64,000 nucleotides of DNA from Aminidesulfovibrio sp040307135 (GCA_040307135.1 JAWRKD010000167.1:33980-97979), one strand, 5' to 3'; positions 8,087 through 15,945 are shown, counted from the first letter of the stretch. Notes: generated by a model from the sequence alone, not told the origin. Numbers and translations: made by a program.

Positions 8087-8575
8087 ATGGACGGCGGGAG
8101 CATTGTTTTCGAGCGTCTGGTCCGGCTGGTGGAGCAGAGCGGTCTGGCCCACGTGGTGCACGCGCACCGGGCCACGCACACCGTGGACGAGGCCCGGGCC
8201 AACCTGGACTTCGAGCCGGAGCGCATCGTCAAGACCGTGGCCTTCGGCCTGCGCAACGGGGAGGTGGTCCTGGCCGCCCTGCGCGGCACGCGGCGCGTGG
8301 ACTATGCCCGGCTGGCCGCGCTCTGCGGGGTGAACCGCCGGGACCTGCGGCCCCTGTCGCCGGAGGAGGTCCTGGCGCGGCTCGGCGTGGAGCCGGGCAG
8401 CGTCTCGCCCCTGCTCGGGCGGGCGGGCGCGCGGGTGCTCCTGGACGCGGACGCCCTCGGCATCCGGCCCACGGTCTATTGCGGCCTGGGCCGCCCGGAC
8501 CGCACCCTGGAGATGACGCCGGACGACCTGCTCCGGCTCTGCGCCGGCGCGAGCGGGGAGTTTTCGCGCCCCTAG
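8087..8575 (+). CDS. YbaK/ProX-type aminoacyl-tRNA deacylase
   Basis: A 162-residue protein of the YbaK/prolyl-tRNA editing domain family. Recognisable features are the conserved lysine in PERIVKTVAFG, the LAALRGTRRVDYARLA segment and the GIRPTVYCGLGRPDRTLEM strand-turn region. Family members hydrolyse mischarged tRNA (for example Cys-tRNA-Pro or Ala-tRNA-Pro) in the cytoplasm; the exact substrate cannot be told by eye. The start is the ATG at 8087; the region just upstream has no strong ribosome binding site. Its stop codon overlaps that of the convergent aminopeptidase by two bases, so the two genes have no separating terminator. Confidence 0.82.
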   Translation: MDGGSIVFERLVRLVEQSGLAHVVHAHRATHTVDEARANLDFEPERIVKTVAFGLRNGEVVLAALRGTRRVDYARLAALCGVNRRDLRPLSPEEVLARLGVEPGSVSPLLGRAGARVLLDADALGIRPTVYCGLGRPDRTLEMTPDDLLRLCAGASGEFSRP

Positions 8576-9771
8576 AGCCGGAACTGTCCGTCCTCGTAGA
8601 TGACCAGGCTTGCGCCGTCGGCCAGACTAGCCGTGACTGTCTTCTTCTCCGTGTTCACCAGGTCCCAGTGCAGGGCCGAGTCGTTGAAGCCCAGGGCCTT
8701 TTTCTTGGCCTCGTCCAGGCTGGTCTGGTCGCCCGCGTAGGTGTCGGAGTAGGACGCGCCCACGGCCACGTGGCAGTTGCCGTTGGCCCCGCCGAAGTTC
8801 TCGTCGAAGAGCGTGTTGGCCATGAAGGCCGCGATGGGCGAGTGGCGGCGGTCCGTGAGGGAGAACTCGCCCAGACGGCCCGCGCCCGGGTCCATGGCCA
8901 CCTGTTTTTTCACGAATTCCTCGCCCTCGTCCGCGCTGACCTTGGTCACACAGCCATCCTCAAAGGTGAGCCGCACCCCGCGCACCAGGTTGCCCGAGCG
9001 GTAGGAGGGCTGGTCCGCGAAATAGGTCCCGCGCGTGCCGCGCCAGTCCGGGGAGAGGAAGATCTCGAAGCTCGGGATGTTGTGGCCCGAGACGCCCAGC
9101 CAGCGGCGCTCCGCGCCCGGGGTCAGGGTCAGGTCCGTGCCCGCGGACTCCACGCGCAGCGAGGCGATGGGGAGCGAATTGAGCCAGGCCTTGACCTCCT
9201 GGGCCTGGGCAAAGACCTCGGCCCAGCGCGCGGCCGGGTCGGGCTGGTCCAGGAAGCAGGCTTTCTTGATCTGGGCGGCGTACTGCTCCAACGTCTGCCC
9301 GGAGGCCTCGGCCATGGCCGAAGTGGGCCAGGCGCAGAGCGTCCAGCCGAACTGGCTCTTCTGTTCGCGCTTCTCCATGATGTCGCGCAGGAACTTGCGG
9401 GCCACTGCCGCGGCCCCGATTTTGGCCGGGTCCACGCCCGCCAGGTGGGTGAGCGAGGCCGGGGCGATGAGCGAGATGAGGCCGTTGAGGTGCTCGGTGA
9501 GTTCGCGGTCGCCCGGGGGCACGTCCGTGATCTGGGCCTCGCTGCCCCGGCCGTAGAAGGTCTTTTCCAGGCTCGGGGTGAAGTTCATGCGCACCACGGG
9601 CAGAAGCCCCTTTTCCAGGAGCAGGGGGTAGAGGGCCTCGGCCAGGGGCAGGGCCTCCAGGTCGAAGCGCAGGAGCACCCGGTCGCCCGGGGCAAAGGGC
9701 ACGGGCCGGGCCGTGGACAGGCCCCACCAGAGCGTTTCGGCATACTTGCGCAGTTCTTCGGGGGTGAACAT
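8572..9771 (-). CDS. M29 family (thermophilic-type) aminopeptidase
   Basis: A 399-residue cytoplasmic metallo-aminopeptidase. The C-terminal half shows the M29 signature: ADEGEEF (metal-binding Glu), LGEFSLTDRR (second Glu), then ANGNCHVAVGASY with its His and ALHWDLV with His and Asp, which together ligate two metal ions. Enzymes of this family release N-terminal residues from peptides. The length of about 400 is typical. The start is the ATG at 9771 after AAAGGAG. A sigma-70 promoter is visible just upstream at 9809-9837. The gene converges on the YbaK-type gene. Confidence 0.9.
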   Translation of the reverse strand: MFTPEELRKYAETLWWGLSTARPVPFAPGDRVLLRFDLEALPLAEALYPLLLEKGLLPVVRMNFTPSLEKTFYGRGSEAQITDVPPGDRELTEHLNGLISLIAPASLTHLAGVDPAKIGAAAVARKFLRDIMEKREQKSQFGWTLCAWPTSAMAEASGQTLEQYAAQIKKACFLDQPDPAARWAEVFAQAQEVKAWLNSLPIASLRVESAGTDLTLTPGAERRWLGVSGHNIPSFEIFLSPDWRGTRGTYFADQPSYRSGNLVRGVRLTFEDGCVTKVSADEGEEFVKKQVAMDPGAGRLGEFSLTDRRHSPIAAFMANTLFDENFGGANGNCHVAVGASYSDTYAGDQTSLDEAKKKALGFNDSALHWDLVNTEKKTVTASLADGASLVIYEDGQFRL

Positions 9772-9808
9772 CGGATCTCCTTTGTGGGCAGGTTCCGGAA
9801 TCCGGGCC

Positions 9809-9837
9809 AGGATAGAACACCCGGGCCCAAAGCTCAA
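9809..9837 (-). promoter_or_regulatory. Sigma-70 promoter of the M29 aminopeptidase
   Basis: Minus strand TTGAGC (9832-9837), 17 bases, TATCCT (9809-9814), about 40 bases upstream of the start codon. Confidence 0.6.
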
Positions 9838-9871
9838 CAACATCCGGCCCTTGCGCACCGGCGGCAGGTCC

Positions 9872-9900
9872 TTGACAGGAAAGGGTTCCAGGGCTATCTG
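9872..9900 (+). promoter_or_regulatory. Sigma-70 promoter of the ferredoxin gene
   Basis: A perfect TTGACA (9872-9877), 17 bases, TATCTG (9895-9900). Transcription would start near 9907, giving a leader of about 100 bases. Confidence 0.65.
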
Positions 9901-10009
9901 CTCCTGAACTCGGCGGGCCCTGGCGCACGACCCCGGCCCGCCTCCGAACGCCCGGACCCGGGCGGACGAGATCAGGCGGGGGCGCTCCCCGGACAACTTG
10001 GAGGATACG

Positions 10010-10198
10010 ATGGGTTACAAGATCACTGTGGATACGGACAAGTGCATCGGCGACGGCGAGTGCGTCGATGTCTGCCCGGTGGAGGTTTACGAGCTGCAGG
10101 ACGGCAAGGCGGTCCCCGTGAACATGGAGGAGTGCCTGGGCTGTGAATCCTGCGTCGAGGTCTGCGAGCAGGACGCCATCACCGTCGAGGAAGAGTAG
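10010..10198 (+). CDS. Ferredoxin III-like 7Fe/8Fe ferredoxin with an Asp cluster ligand
   Basis: A 62-residue soluble ferredoxin. The second site is a normal CLGCESCVEVC four-iron motif. The first site reads CIGDGECVDVCP: Cys12, Asp15, Cys18, Cys22, with Asp in place of the usual second Cys. After removal of Met1 the numbering is Cys11/Asp14/Cys17/Cys21, the same as I recall for Desulfovibrio africanus ferredoxin III, whose site interconverts between 3Fe and 4Fe (or mixed-metal) forms. The start is the ATG at 10010 after GGAGG. It is monocistronic, with its own promoter (9872) and a strong terminator. It probably carries low-potential electrons in the cytoplasm; Rnf in this same window is a plausible partner, by inference only. 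Confidence 0.93.
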   Translation: MGYKITVDTDKCIGDGECVDVCPVEVYELQDGKAVPVNMEECLGCESCVEVCEQDAITVEEE

Positions 10199-10206
10199 AA
10201 GAGAGG

Positions 10207-10240
10207 ACCCGGGTGGAGCCTGCTCCGCCCGGGTTTCTTT
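10207..10240 (+). terminator. Terminator of the ferredoxin gene
   Basis: Stem ACCCGGGTGGAGC with GCTCCGCCCGGGT and a short CT loop, followed by TTCTTTT, nine bases after the ferredoxin stop. Confidence 0.85.
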
Positions 10241-10309
10241 TGCCCGCACAGGGCTTGGCGCGCCGGGTCGTTCCCGGCTTTTTCGTTTCCGGAGGGGCCA
10301 ATTTCCGGT

Positions 10310-10337
10310 TTGACGGACCGGAAAAATGCATTACCTT
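10310..10337 (+). promoter_or_regulatory. Possible sigma-70 promoter of the YkgJ-hypothetical-TPR genes
   Basis: TTGACG (10310-10315), 16 bases, TACCTT (10332-10337), roughly 50 bases upstream of the ATG at 10388. Confidence 0.5.
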
Positions 10338-10387
10338 CCCCCCAGCCGGGACCCGGGTCCCGGACTCGCCGCCCAGGAGCACGACCC

Positions 10388-11209
10388 ATGGCCTTGGATT
10401 TCACGGAATATTTCACCAGATTCGAGACGATCATCGCGGAGGCCGACGCCGCCTTCCAGACCGTGCGCAGCCAGGCCGGGGACCGGGTCCGCTGCAAGGA
10501 GACGTGCAGCGACTGCTGCCACGCCTTGTTCGACCTGACCCTCATCGAGGCCATATACCTGAACCACCACTTCAACCGGAAGTTCTCCGGGCTGGCCCGC
10601 AGCGCGGTCCTGGAGCGGGCCGACGCGGCCGACCGCCAGGTCTACCGCTTCAAGCGCGACATGTTCAAGGCCAGCCAGGGAGGGGCCACCACCCAGGAGA
10701 TTTTGCTCCAGGCGGCCCAGGCCAAGGTGCGTTGTCCGCTCCTGAACGACGACGACCTCTGCGACCTCTACGAGCGCCGGCCCGTGACCTGCCGCATCTA
10801 CGGCGTGCCCACGGCCATCGGCGGCCAGGCCCATTCCTGCCGCCACTCCGGCTTCGAGCCCGGCGGCAAGTACCCCACCGTGTTCCTGGACAAGCTCCAG
10901 GACCGGCTCTACCTCCTGAGCCACGAGCTGGCCGGGAGCCTGCAGACCCGCTACCGCGACCTGGGCAGCGTGCTGGTGCCTGTGTCCATGGCCCTGCTCA
11001 CGTCCTACGACGAGGAATATCTGGGACTCACGGCGGCCAAGGCCGAGCCCCAGCCCGACTTCTCCAAGGCCTCGCCCAGGGCCCCGGAAAAGAGCGCGGC
11101 CTGCGGCCCCTGCGACAGGGACGCCTCGGCCTGCGCCTCCTGCAAGGAGAAGTCCTTCAGCATCACCATCGGCGGGCCGGACAAGGGCGGCCAGGAGGAC
11201 GAGAAATGA
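10388..11209 (+). CDS. YkgJ-family cysteine cluster protein
   Basis: A 273-residue protein with the pattern CKETCSDCCH (residues about 36-45), followed by CPLLNDDDLCDLYERRPVTCR around residues 118-138. This is the YkgJ (formerly UPF0153) zinc- or iron-chelating motif; the biochemical role of the family is not established. The C-terminal 60 residues add a second, unrelated cysteine patch (ACGPCDRDASACASCKEKS). The start is the ATG at 10388; a weak purine-rich site precedes it. The stop overlaps the next start by four bases (ATGA), so the two genes are probably coupled. Confidence 0.82.
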   Translation: MALDFTEYFTRFETIIAEADAAFQTVRSQAGDRVRCKETCSDCCHALFDLTLIEAIYLNHHFNRKFSGLARSAVLERADAADRQVYRFKRDMFKASQGGATTQEILLQAAQAKVRCPLLNDDDLCDLYERRPVTCRIYGVPTAIGGQAHSCRHSGFEPGGKYPTVFLDKLQDRLYLLSHELAGSLQTRYRDLGSVLVPVSMALLTSYDEEYLGLTAAKAEPQPDFSKASPRAPEKSAACGPCDRDASACASCKEKSFSITIGGPDKGGQEDEK

Positions 11210-11550
11210 GCCTGACTCCGGAGCAGATCGACGAGCAGAAGCGGCTCATGTACGAAAAGCTGTCGCCCCGGCGGCGCAAGTTCGTGGACAAGATCGGCTA
11301 CGACAACTGGGACCCGTTCCAGAAGCCCTTCGATCCCATCGACATCCGCCTGGACGTGACCGGCCAGACCGCCCAGGATCTTTACAGCAGCTTCATCCGC
11401 TCCCTGCCCAAGCCGCCCACGCCGGACTACGCCTCCACCATCGCGGAGTTCACCGTGGTCATGGTCCAGAACAGCGAGCGCATGCGGCCCATCTACGACT
11501 TCTGCCTGTGGTACTCGCAGGTCCTGGCTAAGCACGGCAAGACCCTTTAA
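11206..11550 (+). CDS. Conserved hypothetical protein (114 aa)
   Basis: A 114-residue soluble protein, rich in charged and aromatic residues (SPRRRKFVDKIGYDNWDPF), with no signal peptide, membrane segment or catalytic motif I recognise. It begins at an ATGA overlap with the YkgJ-family gene and is followed 16 bases later by a TPR gene, so the three look like one operon. Coding character is supported by codon use like its neighbours and by the tight packing. Function unknown. Confidence 0.72.
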   Translation: MSLTPEQIDEQKRLMYEKLSPRRRKFVDKIGYDNWDPFQKPFDPIDIRLDVTGQTAQDLYSSFIRSLPKPPTPDYASTIAEFTVVMVQNSERMRPIYDFCLWYSQVLAKHGKTL

Positions 11551-11566
11551 CAGCAAGGATTTCCCC

Positions 11567-12193
11567 ATGTCCGAGCAGCAGTTCGCCAACGTGGACGAAT
11601 ACATCGCCGACCTGAAGGCCAAACTCCAGAAGAACAGCGAGTGCGGCAACACCTGGTACAACCTGGGAGTTGCCCTGATCTCCAAGCGCGACTTCCTGGA
11701 GGCCGAGCGCGCCCTGCGCGAGGCCGTGACCAACTCGCCCAAGCTGGCCGAAGCTTACGTGCAGCTGGGCGGGCTCTCCATGCACCGCGGCGACCTGGCC
11801 TCCTGCCTGAGCTTCAACACCCAGGCCACCCAGGTGCGGCCGTTCTTCGCCGTGCCCTGGGGCAACATCGGCTTCTGCCACCTCCAGATGGGCGATTCCG
11901 ACAAGGCCATCGAGGCCCTGGAAAAGGCCATCAAGTACGACCCCAATTTCGTCCAGGCCCTGGCCACCAAGGGCAGCGCGCACTTCCAGCGCGGCGAGTT
12001 GGACGAGGCCCAGCGCGACCTGGAGAAGGCCGTGCAGCTCCAGCCCATGTTCGGCCCGGCCTGGAACAATCTGGCCCTGGTGCACGCCGAGAAGGGCGAA
12101 TGGTCCAAGGCCGACGCCTGCGCGAAAAAGGCCCAGGAGAGCGGCTACGAGGTGCCCGAGGCCTTCCTGCAGGAGATCGCCGGGAACCTGTAG
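11567..12193 (+). CDS. TPR-repeat protein
   Basis: A 208-residue cytoplasmic protein made of about five tetratricopeptide repeats: GNTWYNLGVALISKRDFLEA, AEAYVQLGGLSMHRGDLASC, AVPWGNIGFCHLQMGDSDKA, VQALATKGSAHFQRGELDEA and GPAWNNLALVHAEKGEWSKA, each following the W/L/G/Y/A/F/A/P pattern. TPRs form helical scaffolds for protein contacts; the partner is not known. The start is the ATG at 11567 after AAGGA. It is the last gene of the YkgJ operon, and a nested-palindrome repeat begins six bases after its stop. Confidence 0.85.
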   Translation: MSEQQFANVDEYIADLKAKLQKNSECGNTWYNLGVALISKRDFLEAERALREAVTNSPKLAEAYVQLGGLSMHRGDLASCLSFNTQATQVRPFFAVPWGNIGFCHLQMGDSDKAIEALEKAIKYDPNFVQALATKGSAHFQRGELDEAQRDLEKAVQLQPMFGPAWNNLALVHAEKGEWSKADACAKKAQESGYEVPEAFLQEIAGNL

Positions 12194-12198
12194 GGCCG

Positions 12199-12312
12199 GT
12201 GGAAAAACCGCGATGGCTGCGCTGCTGCAACACACCCAAGCCCTCGCGTGTGGGGAATACGCGGCGGTCTTGCTTGTGTTGCGCGCCTTGCTCTTGCGGT
12301 TTTTGAACGCTC
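12199..12312. repeat. Dispersed nested-palindrome intergenic repeat, copy A
   Basis: Begins GGTGGAAAAACCGCG (12199 on) and ends CTTGCGGTTTTTGAACGC (to about 12311); the ends are imperfect inverted repeats. The interior (CCTCGCGTGTGG, AATACGCGGCGG, TGCGCGCCTTG) aligns with copies B (34799) and C (38444). It sits between the TPR and HEAT genes, both on the plus strand. The inner poly-A/poly-T arms seen in B and C are more decayed here. Confidence 0.75.
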
Positions 12313-12350
12313 CTCGGCGGGCGTTTCCAACGGTTTGCCGGTAGGGATCC

Positions 12351-13049
12351 ATGCCCACGTTCCGCCAACTCAAGCAGGAGGTCCGGGCCGTGCTGGCCGC
12401 GCCGGACTGGCGGGAGCGCCTGCCGGAGCTGGCGGCCTGGCCCGCCAAACAGGTCACGGGTCCGCTCTTCAGCTTCCTGCTGGACCGCGAGGAGGCCGTG
12501 CGCTGGCGGGCCGTGGAGGCCTTCGGCCTCACCGCGGCGCGGCTGGCGGAGGAGCACATGGAGCAGGCCCGCGTGCTCATGCGCTCCTGCATGTGGCGGC
12601 TGAACGAGGAATCCGGCAACCTGGGCTGGGGCATCCCCGAGTCCATGGCCATGAGCATGGTCCGTCACGAGGGCCTGGCCCGCGAATACCACCGCATCCT
12701 CTGTTCCTACATCTTCGACGACCCGGCCTGCGACGGCAACTACCTGGACCACGCCCTGCTGCGGCGCGGGGTGCACTGGGGCCTGGCCCGGCTGGCCCAG
12801 GCCCGTCCGCTCCTGGTGGAGCCGGCCCGGCCCTTCCTGCTGCGGGCGTTGGGCGAGGAGGATACGGGCTGCCGGGGCCTGGCGGCCTGGACCCTGGGCC
12901 TGCTGGGCGCGCACGAGGCCTTGCCCCGGCTGCGGGAACTCACGAACGATGCGGCCTCCTTCCGGCTTTTCCGGGACGGCGAGGTGGCTTCCGCCACGGT
13001 GGGGGGGCTGGCTGCGGAAGCCGTGGAAGTCCTGGAAAAACCCGCTTGA
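12351..13049 (+). CDS. HEAT-repeat protein (conserved in Desulfovibrio)
   Basis: A 232-residue helical protein with HEAT/PBS-lyase-like repeats, seen in REEAVRWRAVEAFGLTAARL near residue 45 and CRGLAAWTLGLLGAHEALPR near residue 175. It has no signal peptide or membrane helix, so it probably acts as a cytoplasmic scaffold or maturation factor. I believe a DVU0298 family in Desulfovibrio matches this architecture, but I could not check. The start ATG at 12351 has only a weak upstream site (GTAGGGATCC). The stop codon lies inside the -35 box of the tRNA-Val promoter. Confidence 0.72.
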   Translation: MPTFRQLKQEVRAVLAAPDWRERLPELAAWPAKQVTGPLFSFLLDREEAVRWRAVEAFGLTAARLAEEHMEQARVLMRSCMWRLNEESGNLGWGIPESMAMSMVRHEGLAREYHRILCSYIFDDPACDGNYLDHALLRRGVHWGLARLAQARPLLVEPARPFLLRALGEEDTGCRGLAAWTLGLLGAHEALPRLRELTNDAASFRLFRDGEVASATVGGLAAEAVEVLEKPA

Positions 13050-13074
13050 CAAGCCCAGGGCCTTCACCTATAGA
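13046..13074 (+). promoter_or_regulatory. Strong sigma-70 promoter of tRNA-Val (and perhaps thrS operon)
   Basis: TTGACA (13046-13051), 17 bases, TATAGA (13069-13074). The -35 box overlaps the stop codon of the HEAT gene. Transcription would start near 13081, about 15 bases before the tRNA. Confidence 0.85.
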
Positions 13075-13095
13075 GACGTTCCCCCTGAGGACCAT

Positions 13096-13172
13096 AGGCG
13101 CGTAGCTCAGTTGGTTAGAGCACTAGCTCGACACGCTAGGGGTCAGGAGTTCAAGTCTCCTCGTGCCTACCA
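13096..13172 (+). tRNA. tRNA-Val (anticodon GAC)
   Basis: Complete cloverleaf: acceptor AGGCGCG/CGTGCCT, D-arm GCTC...GAGC, anticodon stem CTAGC/GCTAG around loop TCGACAC, variable GGGTC, T-arm AGGAG TTCAAGT CTCCT, encoded CCA. The anticodon reads GAC (valine). By standard numbering position 33 is C instead of the near-universal U. Confidence 0.93.
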
Positions 13173-13185
13173 TATTCACACGCGA

Positions 13186-13207
13186 GGGAGGCCCAGGCCT
13201 CCCTTTC
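13186..13207 (+). terminator. Weak terminator or attenuator between tRNA-Val and thrS
   Basis: GGGAGGCC and GGCCTCCC form a 7-8 bp hairpin, followed only by TTTCGTC. It may partly end tRNA transcription or mark the tRNA 3' end; some readthrough into thrS is likely because no other promoter for thrS is evident. Confidence 0.5.
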
Positions 13208-13236
13208 GTCATATTGCGCGGGGGAAGGAGAGCATC

Positions 13237-15192
13237 GTGCAGGTCGAGGTCGCAGGACAGAAGGTGGAGCTGGAACAGGGCGCGGTCATCGCCGACGCCC
13301 TCAAGTCCGTGCTGTCCAACAAGCAGTTCAAGAACACCGTGGCGGCGCGTTGCGGGGACAAGCTCCTCGATCTCACGGCCGCGGTGCCCTCGGACTGCGC
13401 TGTGCTGGAGCCCCTGACCGCCGAGACTCCCGAGGGCCTCGACATCATTCGCCATTCCACGGCGCACCTGATGGCCGAGGCCGTCAAGAAGCTCTTCCCC
13501 CAGGCCAAGGTGACCATCGGCCCCTCCATCGAGAACGGCTTCTACTACGATTTCGACTTCGAGCGGCCGTTCACGCCCGAGGACCTGGAGGCCATCGAGG
13601 CCGAGATGCTCAAGAGCGTGGGCGCGGACAAGCCCTTCTCCCGCAAGGAGATGACGGCCGGGGAGGCCGCCACGTTCTTCGCGGCCCAGGGCGAGTCCTA
13701 CAAGGTGGAGCTCATCCGCGACCTGGGCGCGCCCCAGGTTTCGGTCTATACCCACGGCGGCTTCGCCGACCTCTGCCGCGGCCCGCACGTGCCGCGCACC
13801 GGGCTTCTGAAGGCCTTCAAGCTTCTGTCCGTGGCCGGAGCCTACTGGCGCGGCGACGAGAAGAACCCCCAGCTCCAGCGCATCTACGGCACGGCCTGGG
13901 CCAACGCCAAGGATTTGGCGAAGCATCTCCAGCAGTTGGAAGAGGCCAAGAAGCGCGACCACCGCAAGCTGGGCACCCAGCTGGACCTCTTCAGCTTCCA
14001 CGAGGAGGCCGGGGCGGGCTTCGTGTTCTGGCATCCCAAGGGCGCGCTGCTGCGGGCCATCCTGGAGGACTTCGAGCGCAAGGAGCACCTCAAGCGCGGC
14101 TACGAGTTCGTGCAGGGCCCGCTCATCCTCAAGCGCGACCTCTGGGAGCGCTCGGGCCACTACGACAACTACCGTGAAAACATGTACTTCACGGAGATCG
14201 ACGAGCAGGCCTACGGCGTCAAGCCCATGAACTGCCTGGCCCACATGATCATCTACAAGACGCGCATCCGCAGCTACCGCGACCTGCCCAAGCGCTTCTT
14301 CGAGCTGGGCGTGGTCCACCGCCACGAGAAGTCCGGCGTGCTCCACGGGCTGTTGCGCGTGCGCTCCTTCACCCAGGACGACGCGCACATCATCTGCCGC
14401 CCGGACCAGCTCCAGGACGAGATCATCGGCGTGGTGAACTTCGTGCGCGACATCATGAAGATCTTCGACTTCGACTTCACCGCCGAGATCAGCACCCGGC
14501 CCGAGAAGTCCATCGGCTCGGACCAGGACTGGGACCGCGCCACCGAGGCCCTGCGCCAGGCCCTGGAGAAGATGGGCCTGCCGTACGAGATCAACGAGGG
14601 CGACGGCGCGTTCTACGGGCCCAAAATCGACATCAAGATCAAGGACGCCCTGGGCCGCAGCTGGCAGTGCGCCACGGTGCAGTGCGATTTCACCTTGCCC
14701 GAGCGTTTCGACCTGTCGTATGTAGGAGAGGATGGGGGCCGCCACCGTCCGGTCATGGTCCACCGGGTGCTCCTGGGCTCCATCGAGCGCTTCGTGGGCG
14801 TGCTCACCGAGCACTTCGCCGGGGCCTTCCCGGTTTGGCTCGCTCCGGTGCAGGCCCGGATCGTCACCGTGACGGACGCCCAGAAGCCGTTTGCGGAAAA
14901 GGTCTTGCGGTTTCTTTTGGAAAAGGGCATTCGTGCCGAAGCGGATTTGCGCAACGAAAAGCTGGGGTTCAAGATTCGCGAGGCCCAGCTTGAGAAGATT
15001 CCATACATGCTTGTGGTCGGCGACAAGGAAGTGGAGGCCCAGGCCGTCAACGTGCGACTGCGCGAGGGCGGAGACCCAGGCCTCAAGCCGCTGGAAGAAG
15101 CGGCCCGTATGATCCTTGACGCCTCCCAGGAACCATTCAAACGCGGAGGCATGCGCTATAGCTTTTCCACGGCGACAGGGCCCGCCGATTAA
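13237..15192 (+). CDS. thrS: Threonyl-tRNA synthetase
   Basis: A 651-residue class II synthetase charging tRNA-Thr. Domains in order: N-terminal TGS domain (1-65), editing domain with HSTAHLM near residue 72, catalytic core with YFTEIDEQAYGVKPMNCLAHM (zinc-ligand Cys), the VHRHEKSGVLHGLLRVRSFT motif 2, DGAFYGPKIDIKIKD, MVHRVLLGSIERF motif 3, and a C-terminal anticodon-binding domain. The start is a GTG at 13237 preceded by GGAGAG; no ATG is in a suitable place. It heads the conserved cluster thrS-infC-rpmI-rplT-pheS-pheT. The 3' end overlaps infC by 35 bases. Confidence 0.97.
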   Translation: MQVEVAGQKVELEQGAVIADALKSVLSNKQFKNTVAARCGDKLLDLTAAVPSDCAVLEPLTAETPEGLDIIRHSTAHLMAEAVKKLFPQAKVTIGPSIENGFYYDFDFERPFTPEDLEAIEAEMLKSVGADKPFSRKEMTAGEAATFFAAQGESYKVELIRDLGAPQVSVYTHGGFADLCRGPHVPRTGLLKAFKLLSVAGAYWRGDEKNPQLQRIYGTAWANAKDLAKHLQQLEEAKKRDHRKLGTQLDLFSFHEEAGAGFVFWHPKGALLRAILEDFERKEHLKRGYEFVQGPLILKRDLWERSGHYDNYRENMYFTEIDEQAYGVKPMNCLAHMIIYKTRIRSYRDLPKRFFELGVVHRHEKSGVLHGLLRVRSFTQDDAHIICRPDQLQDEIIGVVNFVRDIMKIFDFDFTAEISTRPEKSIGSDQDWDRATEALRQALEKMGLPYEINEGDGAFYGPKIDIKIKDALGRSWQCATVQCDFTLPERFDLSYVGEDGGRHRPVMVHRVLLGSIERFVGVLTEHFAGAFPVWLAPVQARIVTVTDAQKPFAEKVLRFLLEKGIRAEADLRNEKLGFKIREAQLEKIPYMLVVGDKEVEAQAVNVRLREGGDPGLKPLEEAARMILDASQEPFKRGGMRYSFSTATGPAD

Positions 15193-15703
15193 GGATGACG
15201 GGGTCCGCCGCAACGAGCGGATCCGCATCCCCCAGATCCGGGTCATTGACGAGGATGGCACCCAGCTTGGGATCATGGCCACGGCGGACGCCTTGCGTCA
15301 CGCCCAGGAAAAGGGCTTCGACCTCGTGGAGGTCTCGCCCAACGCCGATCCGCCCGTCTGCCGCATCATGGACTACGGGAAGTTCAAATACCAGCAGCAG
15401 AAACGGCAGCAGGAAGCCAAGAAGAAACAGACCGTCATCCAGATCAAGGAAGTGAAGTTCCGGCCCAAGACGGACGAGCACGACTACCAGACGAAGCTCA
15501 AGCATATCAGAAGGTTCCTGGAAGACGGCGACCGCGTGAAGGCCACCGTGTTCTTCCGGGGCCGCGAGATCGTGCACAAGGACCGGGGGCAGAGCATGCT
15601 GGACCGCGTGGTGGAGGACACCCGCGACCTGGCCAAGATGGAGCAGGGGGCCCAGTTCGAGGGCCGGACCATGAACATGATGCTCGCCCCCATCAAGAAG
15701 TAG
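15158..15703 (+). CDS. infC: Translation initiation factor IF-3, probable AUA start
   Basis: A 181-residue IF-3: N-domain (RRNERIRIPQIRVIDEDGTQ), lysine-rich linker (KFKYQQQKRQQEAKKKQ) and C-domain (IKEVKFRPKTDEHDYQTKL). The preferred start is ATA at 15158, eight bases after a clean GGAGG; this gives a normal length. An in-frame ATG at 15116 lacks a ribosome binding site and adds 14 unlikely residues. Rare start codons are a known autoregulatory device of infC (AUU in Escherichia coli), because IF-3 rejects non-AUG starts. The gene overlaps thrS by 35 bases, suggesting translational coupling. Confidence 0.93.
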   Translation: MAFPRRQGPPIKDDGVRRNERIRIPQIRVIDEDGTQLGIMATADALRHAQEKGFDLVEVSPNADPPVCRIMDYGKFKYQQQKRQQEAKKKQTVIQIKEVKFRPKTDEHDYQTKLKHIRRFLEDGDRVKATVFFRGREIVHKDRGQSMLDRVVEDTRDLAKMEQGAQFEGRTMNMMLAPIKK

Positions 15704-15747
15704 GCCTTCGGCCGGAATCCCGGCCGTGATGTTTGAAGGAGGAAGAC

Positions 15748-15945
15748 ATGCCCAAGCTCAAGACCAACCGCAGCGCCGCCAAGCGCTTCACCGTCACGGG
15801 CAGTGGCAAGTTCAAGCGCCGCCGCAAGAACCTGCGCCACATCCTGACCAAGAAGAACGCCAAGCGCAAGCGCCTGCTGGGCCAGTCCACCACCGTGGAC
15901 AAGGCCAACGAGAAGAGCATCAAGCGTCTCATGCCGTACGCCTAG
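15748..15945 (+). CDS. rpmI: Ribosomal protein bL35
   Basis: A 65-residue basic protein beginning MPKLKTNRSAAKRFTVTGSG, the L35 signature, and ending near IKRLMPYA. The start is the ATG at 15748 after GGAGGA. It is the usual third gene of the infC operon, with rplT next. Confidence 0.96.
   Translation: MPKLKTNRSAAKRFTVTGSGKFKRRRKNLRHILTKKNAKRKRLLGQSTTVDKANEKSIKRLMPYA

Noticed and set aside
15116..15118. ATG at 15116 as the start of infC
   Set aside because: No ribosome binding site; the GGAGG lies downstream of it and points to the ATA at 15158.
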